DNA of 53,181 nt. Source: Clostridiales bacterium. Its GTDB lineage: Bacteria > Bacillota > Clostridia > Oscillospirales > CAG-272. The translations under genes and the position numbers were made by a program. This document shows, piece by piece, positions 8,650-20,848 of the stretch (position 1 is its first letter; each line of letters opens with the position of its first letter). The notes beneath the pieces were generated by a model. It had not been told where the DNA came from and did no database searches. It saw only the letters and a program-made list of their open reading frames with translations. The stretch is from the NCBI GenBank assembly GCA_022800625.1, contig JAAWQR010000013.1, forward strand, positions 1-53,181, written 5' to 3'.

Positions 8650-9588
8650 ATGAAGCTTTTTGATCTTCACTGCGACACCGCATTTGAGCTTGAAGACAGA
8701 AATATTACACTTTCAGACGAGACTCTTGATATAAACGATCGAATGATATCAGACTTTGACACTTTTTTCGCCGTGTCGGCAATCTGTGCTGATGAACACG
8801 ACACAGACGAGACGGCATATGAAAGATTTTTCAAAATAAAGGATAATTTCAAATCGGAATGCTGCTCGCGCGGATACCTCGTTTGTAAAAACATCTCCGA
8901 TATCAAAGCATGCCGCGAGCATAATACACCGGGGTTCATTACGGCGGTCGAGGACGCAAGAATTCTTGCGGGAAAATCAGAACGGATACAGATACTGTTT
9001 GAATCAGGAGTCAGAATAATCACTCCGATGTGGGGCGGCGAGAGCTGTATCGGCGGCTCGCATGAATCGGAGAGAGGACTTACAAATTTCGGAAAAGAAG
9101 CTGCTCGCGAATTTGCAAGGCTTGGCATAATTACCGATATTTCACACGCCTCAGAGCGCAGCGCATATGAGCTTACAGATATTGCGTTATCATACGGTAT
9201 GCCTGTAATTGCAAGCCATTCCTGCGCATTTGCTCTGAATCCTCATTCACGTAATATCAGAGATCGGCAAATAGAAGCTGTGAAAGCTTCGGGCGGCATT
9301 ATCGGCGTTAATACATATCCCATTCACCTGACAGGTACGGAGCACGCTGAAATCGGTGATGTCACAGAGCATATCGCACATATTACCGATGCGGTGGGCG
9401 CTGAGAGCATAGCTCTGGGATGCGACTTTGACGGAATGGGTGCTTGCCACACAAGCGGTCTTGAAAAAATATCGTGTATCGGCGCTCTTTATGATGCTCT
9501 GATTAGGCGCGGATTTTCCTCAGAAATGTGTGATAGAATATTTTTTGAAAACGCTTATAATTTTATGTCTGCGCATATTGCCGACTGA
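8650..9588 (+). CDS. Membrane dipeptidase, peptidase M19 family
   Basis: A 312-residue zinc-dependent dipeptidase of the renal-dipeptidase family. The metal ligands are visible: H-x-D in FDLHCDTAFEL, Glu in FITAVEDARIL, His in IASHSCAF and the following NPHSRNIRD, and Asp in GCDFDGM. It probably hydrolyses dipeptides in the cytoplasm, since no signal peptide is seen. The ATG at 8650 is favoured over the in-frame ATG at 8638 because AGAAAGG (8630-8636) sits at 13 bases from the former and 1 base from the latter. Confidence 0.9.
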   Translation: MKLFDLHCDTAFELEDRNITLSDETLDINDRMISDFDTFFAVSAICADEHDTDETAYERFFKIKDNFKSECCSRGYLVCKNISDIKACREHNTPGFITAVEDARILAGKSERIQILFESGVRIITPMWGGESCIGGSHESERGLTNFGKEAAREFARLGIITDISHASERSAYELTDIALSYGMPVIASHSCAFALNPHSRNIRDRQIEAVKASGGIIGVNTYPIHLTGTEHAEIGDVTEHIAHITDAVGAESIALGCDFDGMGACHTSGLEKISCIGALYDALIRRGFSSEMCDRIFFENAYNFMSAHIAD

Positions 9589-9648
9589 TTATTATATAAA
9601 AATTAAAGATGTCGAGTCTGTAAGCCGAACGGATTGCAGCTCGGTTTT

Positions 9649-9671
9649 GTACCGATAAATTTTATCGGTAC
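9649..9671 (+). other. Hairpin in the thrC leader
   Basis: GTACCGATAA and TTATCGGTAC form a near-perfect stem just before the thrC ribosome site. There is no T-tract and no T-box core sequence, so no regulatory mechanism can be claimed. Confidence 0.4.
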
Positions 9672-9700
9672 GGGATAAAAAGAAAGGCATGGTTACAAAA

Positions 9701-11185
9701 ATGAATTACCGCAGCACAAGAGACACAGCCAAAACACCGGCTTATGTAAGCTCCGCCGAAGCTATAAAGCGCGGACTTGCACCTGACGGAGGACTTTATA
9801 TGCCGGAAAAGTTGCCGTCGCTTGAAAGTTCCGAGATAAACTCGCTCATAGAAATGTCCTATGATGAGCGTGCGGCGTATATTCTCTCAAAATTTTTGAC
9901 TGATTATGATAAAGACGCTCTTGCGGCGGACTGCAAGGCTGCTTATTCGGAAGAGCGTTTTGAGGGCGGAGCCGCTCCCCTTAGACATATTGACACATCT
10001 CTCTATTCGCTTGAGCTTTGGCACGGTCCTACCTGCGCCTTTAAGGATATGGCGCTCCAGATAATGCCGCGACTTCTCTCACGCGCTCTTACAATGACAG
10101 GAGAGCGCCGTCTTGCAAGAATCCTTGTTGCAACATCAGGTGACACGGGAAAAGCCGCCCTTGAGGGATACCGCGATGTTGACGGCGTTGATATTACGGT
10201 TTTCTATCCCGTCGACGGAGTAAGCCGTATGCAGAAAATGCAGATGACAACGCAGGAAGGCGGCAACGTAAATGTGTGCGCTGTCAGAGGAAACTTTGAC
10301 GACGCGCAGAACGGAGTTAAAGCAATCTTCTCAGATGCTGAATGCGCCCGCCGGGCTGAAGAGAAAGGAATGTTCTTCTCAAGCGCCAACTCAATCAACT
10401 GGGGACGTCTTGCACCGCAGATCGTTTACTATGTTTCAGCATACTGCGATCTTATAGCAGACGGTAAAATAAAGAACGGCGACAAGATAAACGTCTGTGT
10501 TCCGACAGGTAATTTCGGAAATATTTTTGCAGCTTTTATCGCACGCCGCATGGGTCTGCCGATTGCTAAGTTCATCTGCGCATCCAATTCCAACTGTGTT
10601 CTCACTGACTTTATCCGCACAGGCGAATACGACAGAACACGTGAGTTCTTTAAAACTATGTCGCCTTCGATGGATATACTTATTTCAAGCAACCTTGAGC
10701 GCCTGATCTATATGATGAGCGACGCTGAGACTACGGCAGGACTTATGAATGAGCTGAAGGTAAACGGCAAGTACCGTGTAAGCGACGCACTTCATGCTGA
10801 AATCACGTCTCTGTTTGCAGGATACTGCCTTAATGAGAGCGAAACTGCCGGTGTTATCAAGGATACTCTTGAGCGTGACGGATATCTTATTGATCCTCAT
10901 ACCGCAGTCGGCCTCGGCTGCGCCCGCAAGTATATTGCAGAAACAGGAGATGACACCGTAACTGTAGTAGCATCTACAGCAAGTCCATACAAGTTTGCCG
11001 GAGACGTGTGCCGTTCGATCGGTACGGAGATTCCGTCAGACGAGCCTGCCGATATATTGAAGGCTCTGTCAAACGCTACAGGCACTGATATCCCGAAGCC
11101 GCTGGCAAGAACTCTCACACTCCCCGTAAGATTTGATAAAACCGCAGATCCTGCCGATATGCCGTCAGTGGCTCTCGGAAAATAA
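9701..11185 (+). CDS. thrC: Threonine synthase
   Basis: A 494-residue PLP enzyme that converts O-phosphohomoserine to threonine. The long-form N-terminal domain starts YRSTRDTAKTPAYVSSAEAI. The PLP lysine is in GPTCAFKDMALQ, ATSGDTGKAAL is the phosphate-binding loop, and PTGNFGNIFAAF follows. It stands alone, without hom or thrB beside it. The ATG at 9701 fits the AGAAAGG site (9681-9687) better than the in-frame ATG at 9689. Confidence 0.95.
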   Translation: MNYRSTRDTAKTPAYVSSAEAIKRGLAPDGGLYMPEKLPSLESSEINSLIEMSYDERAAYILSKFLTDYDKDALAADCKAAYSEERFEGGAAPLRHIDTSLYSLELWHGPTCAFKDMALQIMPRLLSRALTMTGERRLARILVATSGDTGKAALEGYRDVDGVDITVFYPVDGVSRMQKMQMTTQEGGNVNVCAVRGNFDDAQNGVKAIFSDAECARRAEEKGMFFSSANSINWGRLAPQIVYYVSAYCDLIADGKIKNGDKINVCVPTGNFGNIFAAFIARRMGLPIAKFICASNSNCVLTDFIRTGEYDRTREFFKTMSPSMDILISSNLERLIYMMSDAETTAGLMNELKVNGKYRVSDALHAEITSLFAGYCLNESETAGVIKDTLERDGYLIDPHTAVGLGCARKYIAETGDDTVTVVASTASPYKFAGDVCRSIGTEIPSDEPADILKALSNATGTDIPKPLARTLTLPVRFDKTADPADMPSVALGK

Positions 11186-11194
11186 ATCATCAAA

Positions 11195-11920
11195 ATGTCC
11201 GTTTTTTCAATTTCAGACCTGCACCTGTCGCTTGCAACTCCTAAACCTATGGATATCTTCGGAAGCAGATGGCAGGGATACACGGAAAAGCTTGAGAAAA
11301 ATTGGCGAGCCGTCGTAACAGAAGATGACACTGTGGTAATTCCCGGGGATATTTCATGGGCGATGTCCCTTGAAGAAGCAGAAGCTGATTTAAGATTCAT
11401 CTCTTCCCTTCCCGGTAAAAAATTGCTCGGCAAAGGAAACCATGATTTTTGGTGGGAAACTCTCACAAAAATGCGCCGATATCTTGCAGATAAAAATATC
11501 ACGGGGATAGATTTTCTTTATAATAACGCGTATCTTGCGGAAGATCTTATCATATGCGGAACACGCGGATGGTTTACCGAAGAAAGACTTCAAAATACAG
11601 TCAGCAGGACAGAATATACAAAGGTTTCCGCGCGTGAGTTGTCAAGACTGAAACTCAGCCTTGACGAAGCGGTGAAAATACAAAAAAACTCGGAAAATGC
11701 AGATATTATTGTGTATCTTCATTTTCCGCCCGCATTCGGAGATTTTGTTTGCGGCGAATACATATCACTTATGAAGGATTACGGTGTAAGGCACTGTTAT
11801 TTCGGTCATATTCACGGGGTCTATTCAATTCCGCGGACAACCGTTACAGACAGACTTCCTATCTCGATAATATCGGCAGATTATCTCAATTTTACACCTA
11901 TGCTAACAAAGCTCAGGTAA
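11195..11920 (+). CDS. Calcineurin-like metallophosphoesterase
   Basis: A 241-residue metallophosphoesterase. All five motifs of the superfamily are present: SISDLHLSL, PGDISWAM, GKGNHDFWW, VYLHFPP and YFGHIHG. Related clostridial and Bacillus proteins are annotated only as predicted phosphohydrolases, and the substrate is unknown. It starts 9 bases after thrC and lacks a strong ribosome site, so it may be translated by coupling to thrC. Confidence 0.88.
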   Translation: MSVFSISDLHLSLATPKPMDIFGSRWQGYTEKLEKNWRAVVTEDDTVVIPGDISWAMSLEEAEADLRFISSLPGKKLLGKGNHDFWWETLTKMRRYLADKNITGIDFLYNNAYLAEDLIICGTRGWFTEERLQNTVSRTEYTKVSARELSRLKLSLDEAVKIQKNSENADIIVYLHFPPAFGDFVCGEYISLMKDYGVRHCYFGHIHGVYSIPRTTVTDRLPISIISADYLNFTPMLTKLR

Positions 11921-12069
11921 TATATGCCGTAATTTGTCATTTTAAACAGTTATAAGACTCAATTTCGTTAAATTGTTTTTCAATTTCTTTATTGACTTAT
12001 TCTATAAAAAAATATACAATAAAGAGAGCTATAATTTTAAAAGATCATTATTCGGAGGATATAAAAGTA

Positions 12070-13548
12070 ATGAGTTTGAAAAAAAGCGAGCAAATAGGCG
12101 CAAATCAGTACTGCGTGACATTTGATGCGTCACGCGAGAGCTTTGATGCGGCTATCACAAAGGTTTACAAAAAGGCTGTACGCAACATCTCAATTCCCGG
12201 CTTCAGAAAGGGAAAGGCTCCCAGAAGCATCGTTGAAAAAATGTACGGCAAGGAAGTTTTCTATGAAGACGCCGTTAATGAGATTCTTCCCGCAGCCTAC
12301 GAGGAAGCTATGAAGGATTTCGAGGGTACTGTTGTCAGCCGTCCTGAGTTCGAGATTGAAACGATCGACGAAAACGGTGTTGTCATCACAGCGAAGTTCT
12401 TTGTAAAGCCTGAAGTAGAGATCGAAGGCTATAAGGGTATTCCCGTAACACGCACGGTTCCCGAAGTAACTGACGCTAATGTTGACGAAGAGCTTGAGAA
12501 GATCAGAAACCGAAACTCAAGAGTTATTGATATTACAGACCGTCCGTCAGCTATGGGAGACGTTGTAAACTTCGATTATGAAGGTTCTGTTGACGGTGTT
12601 CCCTTTGAAGGCGGACGCGCGGAAGGACAGGATCTCAAGCTCGGCTCCGGTCAGTTTATTCCCGGTTTCGAAGATCAGCTTGCAGGACATTCTATCGGCG
12701 ATGAGTTTGATGTAAACGTAACTTTCCCCGAAGAGTATCATGCGTCTGAGCTTGCAGGCAAGGCTGCCGTATTCAAGTGCAAAATGAACGGTATAAAATT
12801 CAATGAGCTTCCTGTTCTTGACGATGAATTTGCCCGCGACGTATCTGAATTTGATACTCTTGATGAATACAAGAACGATATCAAGGCTAAAATAGCAGAG
12901 AGAAATGAGAAGGCAGCTGACGCTGACGTTGAGGAACAGCTTATCGCGGCTCTTATCGAGAAGCTGAATGCGGATATTCCCGAAGCTATGTTTGAAAATG
13001 AAACTGAGAACTTTGTTCGCGATTATGACTCAAGACTCCGTATGCAGGGACTTGATCTCTCAACATACCTCAAATATACAGGACTTACTCTTGATAAGAT
13101 CAGGGAGCAGATGCGTCCCGACGCTGAACGTCAGGTAAAAACAAGACTTGCTCTTGAAAAGATCGCAGTTCTTGAAAATATTGAGATAAGCGATGAGGAG
13201 ACAGAGGAAGAATATAAGCGTCTTGCCGAAGCTTACGGAATGGAAGCCGATAAAGTTAAGGCTGCTGTTGCGGTTGACGCTCTTAAAGAAGATATCAAGG
13301 TAAAGAAAGCTGTTGATCTTGTAAAAGAAAGTGCAGCTGTAACCGAGGGCAAGGCTGAAGCTGACGGTGAAGAAAAACCGAAGGCAAAGCGCGCTCCCGC
13401 AAAGAAAAAAGCGGCTGATGCGGAAGATGGAGAAGCAAAGCCCGCCGCTAAGAAAACAACTGCTAAGAGCACAGCTTCAAAGACTACGGCTAAAAAGACA
13501 GCAAAGGCATCTCAGACTGAGGAAAAGGCTGAAGATAAAGCTGAATAA
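12070..13548 (+). CDS. tig: Trigger factor with long Lys/Ala-rich tail
   Basis: A 492-residue ribosome-associated chaperone and peptidyl-prolyl isomerase. The N-terminal ribosome-binding domain has the signature IPGFRKGKAPRSI. The FKBP domain spans about residues 150-245 (GDVVNFDYEGSVDGVPFEGG), followed by the helical arm domain. The last 65 or so residues form a low-complexity Lys/Ala/Thr tail (KKTTAKSTASKTTAKK), which lengthens the protein beyond the usual 430. The ATG at 12070 has GGAGG 11 bases upstream and gives the standard N-terminus. It is followed by clpP and clpX, the common order. Confidence 0.96.
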   Translation: MSLKKSEQIGANQYCVTFDASRESFDAAITKVYKKAVRNISIPGFRKGKAPRSIVEKMYGKEVFYEDAVNEILPAAYEEAMKDFEGTVVSRPEFEIETIDENGVVITAKFFVKPEVEIEGYKGIPVTRTVPEVTDANVDEELEKIRNRNSRVIDITDRPSAMGDVVNFDYEGSVDGVPFEGGRAEGQDLKLGSGQFIPGFEDQLAGHSIGDEFDVNVTFPEEYHASELAGKAAVFKCKMNGIKFNELPVLDDEFARDVSEFDTLDEYKNDIKAKIAERNEKAADADVEEQLIAALIEKLNADIPEAMFENETENFVRDYDSRLRMQGLDLSTYLKYTGLTLDKIREQMRPDAERQVKTRLALEKIAVLENIEISDEETEEEYKRLAEAYGMEADKVKAAVAVDALKEDIKVKKAVDLVKESAAVTEGKAEADGEEKPKAKRAPAKKKAADAEDGEAKPAAKKTTAKSTASKTTAKKTAKASQTEEKAEDKAE

Positions 13549-13571
13549 TCGGCGGAATGTTTTTAATATAA

Positions 13572-13600
13572 AATGCCGCTGTCAATATGACAGCGGCATT
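13572..13600 (+). terminator. Hairpin between tig and clpP
   Basis: AATGCCGCTGTCA and its exact complement form a 13-bp perfect stem with a 3-base loop. There is no T-tract after it, so it may be a partial terminator or a processing/stability hairpin. Confidence 0.5.
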
Positions 13601-13697
13601 AAGTTATAGCATATAATTTACTTGTACCGACAGGAATTTTCCCGAACGGCAAATTTAAAATTCGGCGCTGCAAACAGCAGAAACGGAGGATACTTTT

Positions 13698-14282
13698 ATG
13701 GCATTAGTACCTATGGTGGTTGAACAGACAAACAGAGGTGAAAGATCTTACGACATCTATTCGAGACTTCTCAACGACAGAATCATTATTCTGTCCGATG
13801 AAGTAAACGATGCTACGGCGTCTCTTGTAGTAGCACAGCTTCTTTATCTTGAAGCGCAGGATCCCGACAAAGATATCAGTCTCTATATCAACAGTCCCGG
13901 AGGATCGGTTTCTGCAGGTATGGCTATCTATGACACGATGAATTTTGTAAAATGCGACGTATCAACAACATGTATCGGAATGGCTGCAAGCATGGGCGCG
14001 TTTCTCCTTTCATCGGGAGCCAAAGGAAAGCGTTATGCTCTTCCCAACAGCGAGATCATGATTCATCAGCCTCTCGGCGGAGCTCAAGGTCAGGCAACGG
14101 ACATTAAGATCCATGCGGAGCATATACTTCGTACAAGAGAGAATTTAAACCGTATACTCGCTGCCAATACAGGTAAACCGCTTGAAATTATTGAACAGGA
14201 TACCGAAAGAGACAATTTCATGCGTGCTGATAAGGCTGTTGAATACGGACTTATCGACCGTGTGATCGAGCATCATGCTTAA
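13698..14282 (+). CDS. clpP: ATP-dependent Clp protease proteolytic subunit
   Basis: A 194-residue serine protease that forms the tetradecameric barrel used by ClpX. The catalytic Ser is in [14 protein letters not shown] and the His in [10 protein letters not shown]. The N-terminus [20 protein letters not shown] is typical, with a short propeptide possible. The ribosome site ACGGAGG lies 12 bases before the ATG. No CtsR-type operator is seen upstream. Confidence 0.98.
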   Translation: MALVPMVVEQTNRGERSYDIYSRLLNDRIIILSDEVNDATASLVVAQLLYLEAQDPDKDISLYINSPGGSVSAGMAIYDTMNFVKCDVSTTCIGMAASMGAFLLSSGAKGKRYALPNSEIMIHQPLGGAQGQATDIKIHAEHILRTRENLNRILAANTGKPLEIIEQDTERDNFMRADKAVEYGLIDRVIEHHA

Positions 14283-14346
14283 ATGATGCGTACCGAAATG
14301 CGGTATGCCGAGCACGCGGTAAAAAATCAGAAAGGTATGCACATAA

Positions 14347-15633
14347 ATGGCTCAGAATACGAAGAATAATGACCAAAATCTGCATCGCTGCTCATTTTGC
14401 GGCAGAGATGAAAGCCAGGTCATGTTTTTGATTCCGTCTCCGACAGGTGTTTGTATATGTGATAACTGCATTGACACCTGTAATGAGATTATTGAGGAAC
14501 ATCTCAGATTTTCTTCTCCTTCAGAAACAGAAAAGCTTGACGAGAGTACTCTTATGACTCCGAGCGAAATAAAGGCTACGCTTGATGAATATATAATCGG
14601 GCAGAACAAAGCAAAAGTCGCGCTCTCCGTCGCTGTTTACAACCATTATAAGAGACTTTTAAGCATAGATAAAAAAACTGCGGGCAAATCTGACGAAGAA
14701 AGTGATGAAGTAGAGCTTCAAAAGAGTAATGTTCTTCTTATCGGACCGACAGGAGTCGGAAAAACATTCCTCGCACAAACGCTTGCAAAGACGCTGAAGG
14801 TTCCGTTTGCAATAGCAGACGCTACTACATTGACTGAAGCCGGATATGTCGGTGAAGACGTTGAAAATATTCTCCTAAGACTCATTCAGGCGGCTGACTA
14901 TGACATTGAGCAGGCTGAGCGCGGAATAATATATATAGATGAAATCGATAAAATTGCGCGCAGAAGCGAAAACAGATCTATTACGCGCGATGTATCGGGC
15001 GAAGGCGTTCAGCAGGCGCTGCTGAAAATACTTGAAGGAACGGTTGCAAACGTACCTCCTCAGGGCGGCAGAAAGCATCCTAATCAGGATTTTATACAAA
15101 TCAATACCGAGAACATACTGTTCATCTGCGGCGGAGCTTTTGATACGCTCGATCAGATAATCGAAAAACGGCACGGAAACTCCACTATCGGCTTCGGCGG
15201 CGACGTCAAGAAGAAAAGCGAAAAGCTGTCAGACGGTATATTTAAGGATGTGAGCGCTCACGATATTGTAAAATTCGGTATAATTCCCGAGCTTGTGGGC
15301 AGACTTCCGGTCATTGTAGGACTTGAAAATCTTGACGCCGATGCTCTTGTCAGAATTATGAAAGAGCCTAAAAATTCACTTATAAAGCAATATCGCAAGC
15401 TTTTTGCTATGGATGATATAGAGCTTGAATTCACACCTAATGCACTTCGTGAGATAGCGGACCGCGCAATAGAGCGCAACACAGGTGCACGCGGACTTCG
15501 TTCGATCCTTGAGGAAACACTTACAAATCTTATGTTTGAGCTTCCCTCACGGTGCGATGTTGAGCGCGTGGTTATCAACAAGAAATGTGTTACAGGCGAA
15601 GCGGAAGCAGAACTTATAACAAAGCAGATCTAA
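14347..15633 (+). CDS. clpX: ClpX ATPase, substrate-unfolding subunit of ClpXP
   Basis: A 428-residue AAA+ unfoldase. The N-terminal C4 zinc domain reads CSFCGRDE...[10 protein letters not shown]. Walker A is [12 protein letters not shown] and Walker B is [11 protein letters not shown]. The IGF loop that docks to ClpP is present as TIGFGGD, and sensor 2 lies in [12 protein letters not shown]. The start follows AGAAAGG by 11 bases, with an out-of-frame ATG inside the spacer. It forms a unit with clpP. Confidence 0.98.
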   Translation: MAQNTKNNDQNLHRCSFCGRDESQVMFLIPSPTGVCICDNCIDTCNEIIEEHLRFSSPSETEKLDESTLMTPSEIKATLDEYIIGQNKAKVALSVAVYNHYKRLLSIDKKTAGKSDEESDEVELQKSNVLLIGPTGVGKTFLAQTLAKTLKVPFAIADATTLTEAGYVGEDVENILLRLIQAADYDIEQAERGIIYIDEIDKIARRSENRSITRDVSGEGVQQALLKILEGTVANVPPQGGRKHPNQDFIQINTENILFICGGAFDTLDQIIEKRHGNSTIGFGGDVKKKSEKLSDGIFKDVSAHDIVKFGIIPELVGRLPVIVGLENLDADALVRIMKEPKNSLIKQYRKLFAMDDIELEFTPNALREIADRAIERNTGARGLRSILEETLTNLMFELPSRCDVERVVINKKCVTGEAEAELITKQI

Positions 15634-15662
15634 AAATAAATAGCTGTAAAAAAGCATATGAA

Positions 15663-15694
15663 AAGCGGCAAGGCATAAAAAAGTCTTGCCGCTT
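15663..15694. terminator. Bidirectional terminator between convergent clpX and purF
   Basis: AAGCGGCAAG and its exact complement flank an A-rich loop. T-rich sequence follows on the plus strand and a mixed A/T tract on the minus strand. Confidence 0.75.
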
Positions 15695-15751
15695 CCCTTT
15701 TACCCGGAAACAAAAACTTATTTTCTGAATTCCGGTTTTAAACTATCTGAA

Positions 15752-18804
<3,053 letters not shown>

Positions 18805-18839
18805 TTATGTTTTTCATGTTTCTTAATTCACACAAATAA

Positions 18840-20417
18840 TTATTTTCCGCTGTCGCCGTAGTTTGAAAGAACGCGTGCTGACGGATCGTCTACATCGCAG
18901 CCCTCCCATGATTTGTTAGGCATCCAAAAATCGACTATCATCTCAGACTGATCCTTATAGTATTTTTCAAATATTTCGCGGTAAAGAAGCGATTCCTTTG
19001 TAAACGGAGCAGCATGAGTATATTTACTGCATTTTTCTTCAAATTCCGCATCTGTGTAATGTTCATCCGCATATTCCTTCAGATAATCTACCATAGAGTG
19101 ACCGACTGCATCTGAGAAAGCCGCTTTTTCACGGAAAAGAATATCGTGAGGAAGATAATCTCCCTCAAACGCGTGGCGAAGGAGGTATTTTCCCTTGCCG
19201 TATTTGTTCATCTTCATTTCAGGATCGACTGACATCACATATTCCACAAAATCAAGGTCGCCGAACGGAACTCTTGCTTCAAGAGAGTTTACCGAAATGC
19301 AGCGGTCTGCACGAAGCACGTCATACATATAAAGCTCGCGAACGCGCTTTGCCGCCTCAGATTGAAATTCTGCGGCGCTCGGCGCAAAATCAGTATATTT
19401 ATATCCGAAAAGTTCATCTGAAATCTCACCTGTGAGAAGCACACGTATATCCGTCTGCTCATGTATCGCACGGCAGATCAGGTACATTCCCATGCTTGCG
19501 CGAATCGTTGTAATGTCATATGTACCAAGCAAAGCGATAACAGATTCAAGAGAATTCAGCACATCTTCCTTTGTAATAATGATCTCACTGTGGTCGCTTC
19601 CGATATATTCCGCAACCTCGCCCGCATATTTGAGGTCAATCGCGTCCTCGCTCATGCCGATAGCAAAGGTTTTGATAGGTTTATTACTCTTTTTTGCCGC
19701 AACCGCGCATACAAGAGAAGAATCAAGTCCGCCGCTTAGGAGGAATCCGACTTTTGCATCCGCTACAAGACGCTTTTCAATTCCGCAGACAAGCTTTTCA
19801 CGGATATTCCCACATACAGTTTCAAGGTCATCGTGACAAATTTTCTTGACACTCGTCATGTCACGGTAGCAAATAAATTCTCCTCCTTTATAATAATGTC
19901 CCGGAGGAAACGGCATTATTTTATCGGCAAGTCCGACTAAATTTTTAGCCTCGCTTGCAAAAATAATGTTTGAGTCTTTATCATATCCGTAGAAAAGAGG
20001 ACGAATTCCGATCGGATCACGCGCCGCTATGTATTCTTCAGCTTCAGCATCATAAATCACACATGCGAATTCGGCGTCAAGCATACGGAACATATCACAG
20101 CCGTATTCGCGATACATCGGCAAAAGTATCTCACAGTCGGAATCGCTTGCAAAATTATATTTCGCGGAAAGCTCCGCTTTAATCTTTTCAAATCCGTATA
20201 TCTCGCCGTTGCAGACCGCATAGCTTCCGTCAAGCTCAAACGGCTGCATTCCTTCGGGGTGCAGCCCCATTATTGCAAGCCTGTGAAAACCGAGAAGCCC
20301 GTGCCCTGTATCAATGATTCTGCTGTCGTCAGGTCCTCTTGACAGAGTACGGTCAAATCCCTCCTTGAACTTTTCAAGCGATACGCGCGGAGCGCAATAA
20401 CCCATTATCGAACACAT
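18840..20417 (-). CDS. asnB: Glutamine-dependent asparagine synthase
   Basis: A 525-residue enzyme that makes asparagine from aspartate, glutamine and ATP. Cys2 (MCSIMGY) is the glutaminase nucleophile. FHRLAIMGL and CNGEIYGFEKI complete the glutaminase domain. The synthetase PP-loop is GFLLSGGLDSSLV, with GEISDELFGYKYTD further on. The length matches the E. coli AsnB class. The start at 20417 is fixed by AGGAGG upstream and by the need for Cys2. It leads the asnB-pyrG-purF run, and a hairpin-rich element lies immediately upstream. Confidence 0.95.
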   Translation of the reverse strand: MCSIMGYCAPRVSLEKFKEGFDRTLSRGPDDSRIIDTGHGLLGFHRLAIMGLHPEGMQPFELDGSYAVCNGEIYGFEKIKAELSAKYNFASDSDCEILLPMYREYGCDMFRMLDAEFACVIYDAEAEEYIAARDPIGIRPLFYGYDKDSNIIFASEAKNLVGLADKIMPFPPGHYYKGGEFICYRDMTSVKKICHDDLETVCGNIREKLVCGIEKRLVADAKVGFLLSGGLDSSLVCAVAAKKSNKPIKTFAIGMSEDAIDLKYAGEVAEYIGSDHSEIIITKEDVLNSLESVIALLGTYDITTIRASMGMYLICRAIHEQTDIRVLLTGEISDELFGYKYTDFAPSAAEFQSEAAKRVRELYMYDVLRADRCISVNSLEARVPFGDLDFVEYVMSVDPEMKMNKYGKGKYLLRHAFEGDYLPHDILFREKAAFSDAVGHSMVDYLKEYADEHYTDAEFEEKCSKYTHAAPFTKESLLYREIFEKYYKDQSEMIVDFWMPNKSWEGCDVDDPSARVLSNYGDSGK

Positions 20418-20484
20418 AATGCTCCTCCTATACGCCATGCCGTCCGTATTACGGATAATAACAGCGTTTTCTTTATAAAATTTC

Positions 20485-20788
20485 AAATTGACAGGTGACA
20501 TATCACAAATACCTTTGTAATATCAGGCTGAAGACAAAACGTATATGAGATAGCAAAATGCACAAAGGAATTTCGCTCGCTGCGGCGAGCGCCGAGGGCT
20601 ACACCCTTCGAACCCGCCAACACATAAGGTTTTTCGACCTCTGCGGAGGTCGACTCAGGGCTTTGCCCTAAGAACCTACAAGCTTTTGAAAAAGCTTGAG
20701 CAAAACTTCTAACTATTTTGCTACGCAAAATGACTTTGTCGGCACTATGATATCACAAATCCTTTTGTAATATCTCACTTGTCAATTT
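20485..20788. repeat. Hairpin-rich intergenic element with inverted-repeat ends (MITE/REP-like)
   Basis: About 304 bp. The ends are imperfect inverted repeats of about 25-40 bp (20485-20525 and 20748-20788) that begin AAATTGACA-GTGA-ATAT-ACAAA. Each end is itself close to a palindrome. The interior holds five perfect short hairpins: 20574-20591 (CGCTCGC stem), 20635-20652 (CGACCTC), 20657-20669 (AGGGC), 20679-20698 (CAAGCTTTT) and 20715-20731 (ATTTTGC). There is no transposase and no convincing gene. It resembles the multicopy intergenic repeats of clostridial genomes, but copy number cannot be seen from one window. Confidence 0.65.
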
Positions 20789-20796
20789 TTACGTCT

Positions 20797-20837
20797 AATC
20801 CGTGGGCTTTTTATCAAAAAGCCCACGGATTTTTGAT
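20797..20837. terminator. Strong hairpin downstream of amt
   Basis: AATCCGTGGGCTTTTT and its complement form a 16-bp perfect stem with a 3-base loop. The plus-strand side ends in ATTTTTGATT. It probably ends the glnN-amt transcript and insulates asnB. Confidence 0.7.
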
Positions 20838-20848
20838 TCTACATCAAC

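Noticed and set aside
9589..9700. T-box riboswitch for thrC
   Set aside because: The leader has a hairpin, but the T-box core and a terminator before the gene are absent.
18840..20501. Longer asnB start at 20501
   Set aside because: It would bury the required N-terminal Cys and places the start inside the repeat element; 20417 has AGGAGG and gives Cys2.
20483..20728. Minus-strand protein of 81 residues in the repeat element
   Set aside because: It is a translation of the hairpin array and has no ribosome site; such frames appear wherever this kind of repeat lies.
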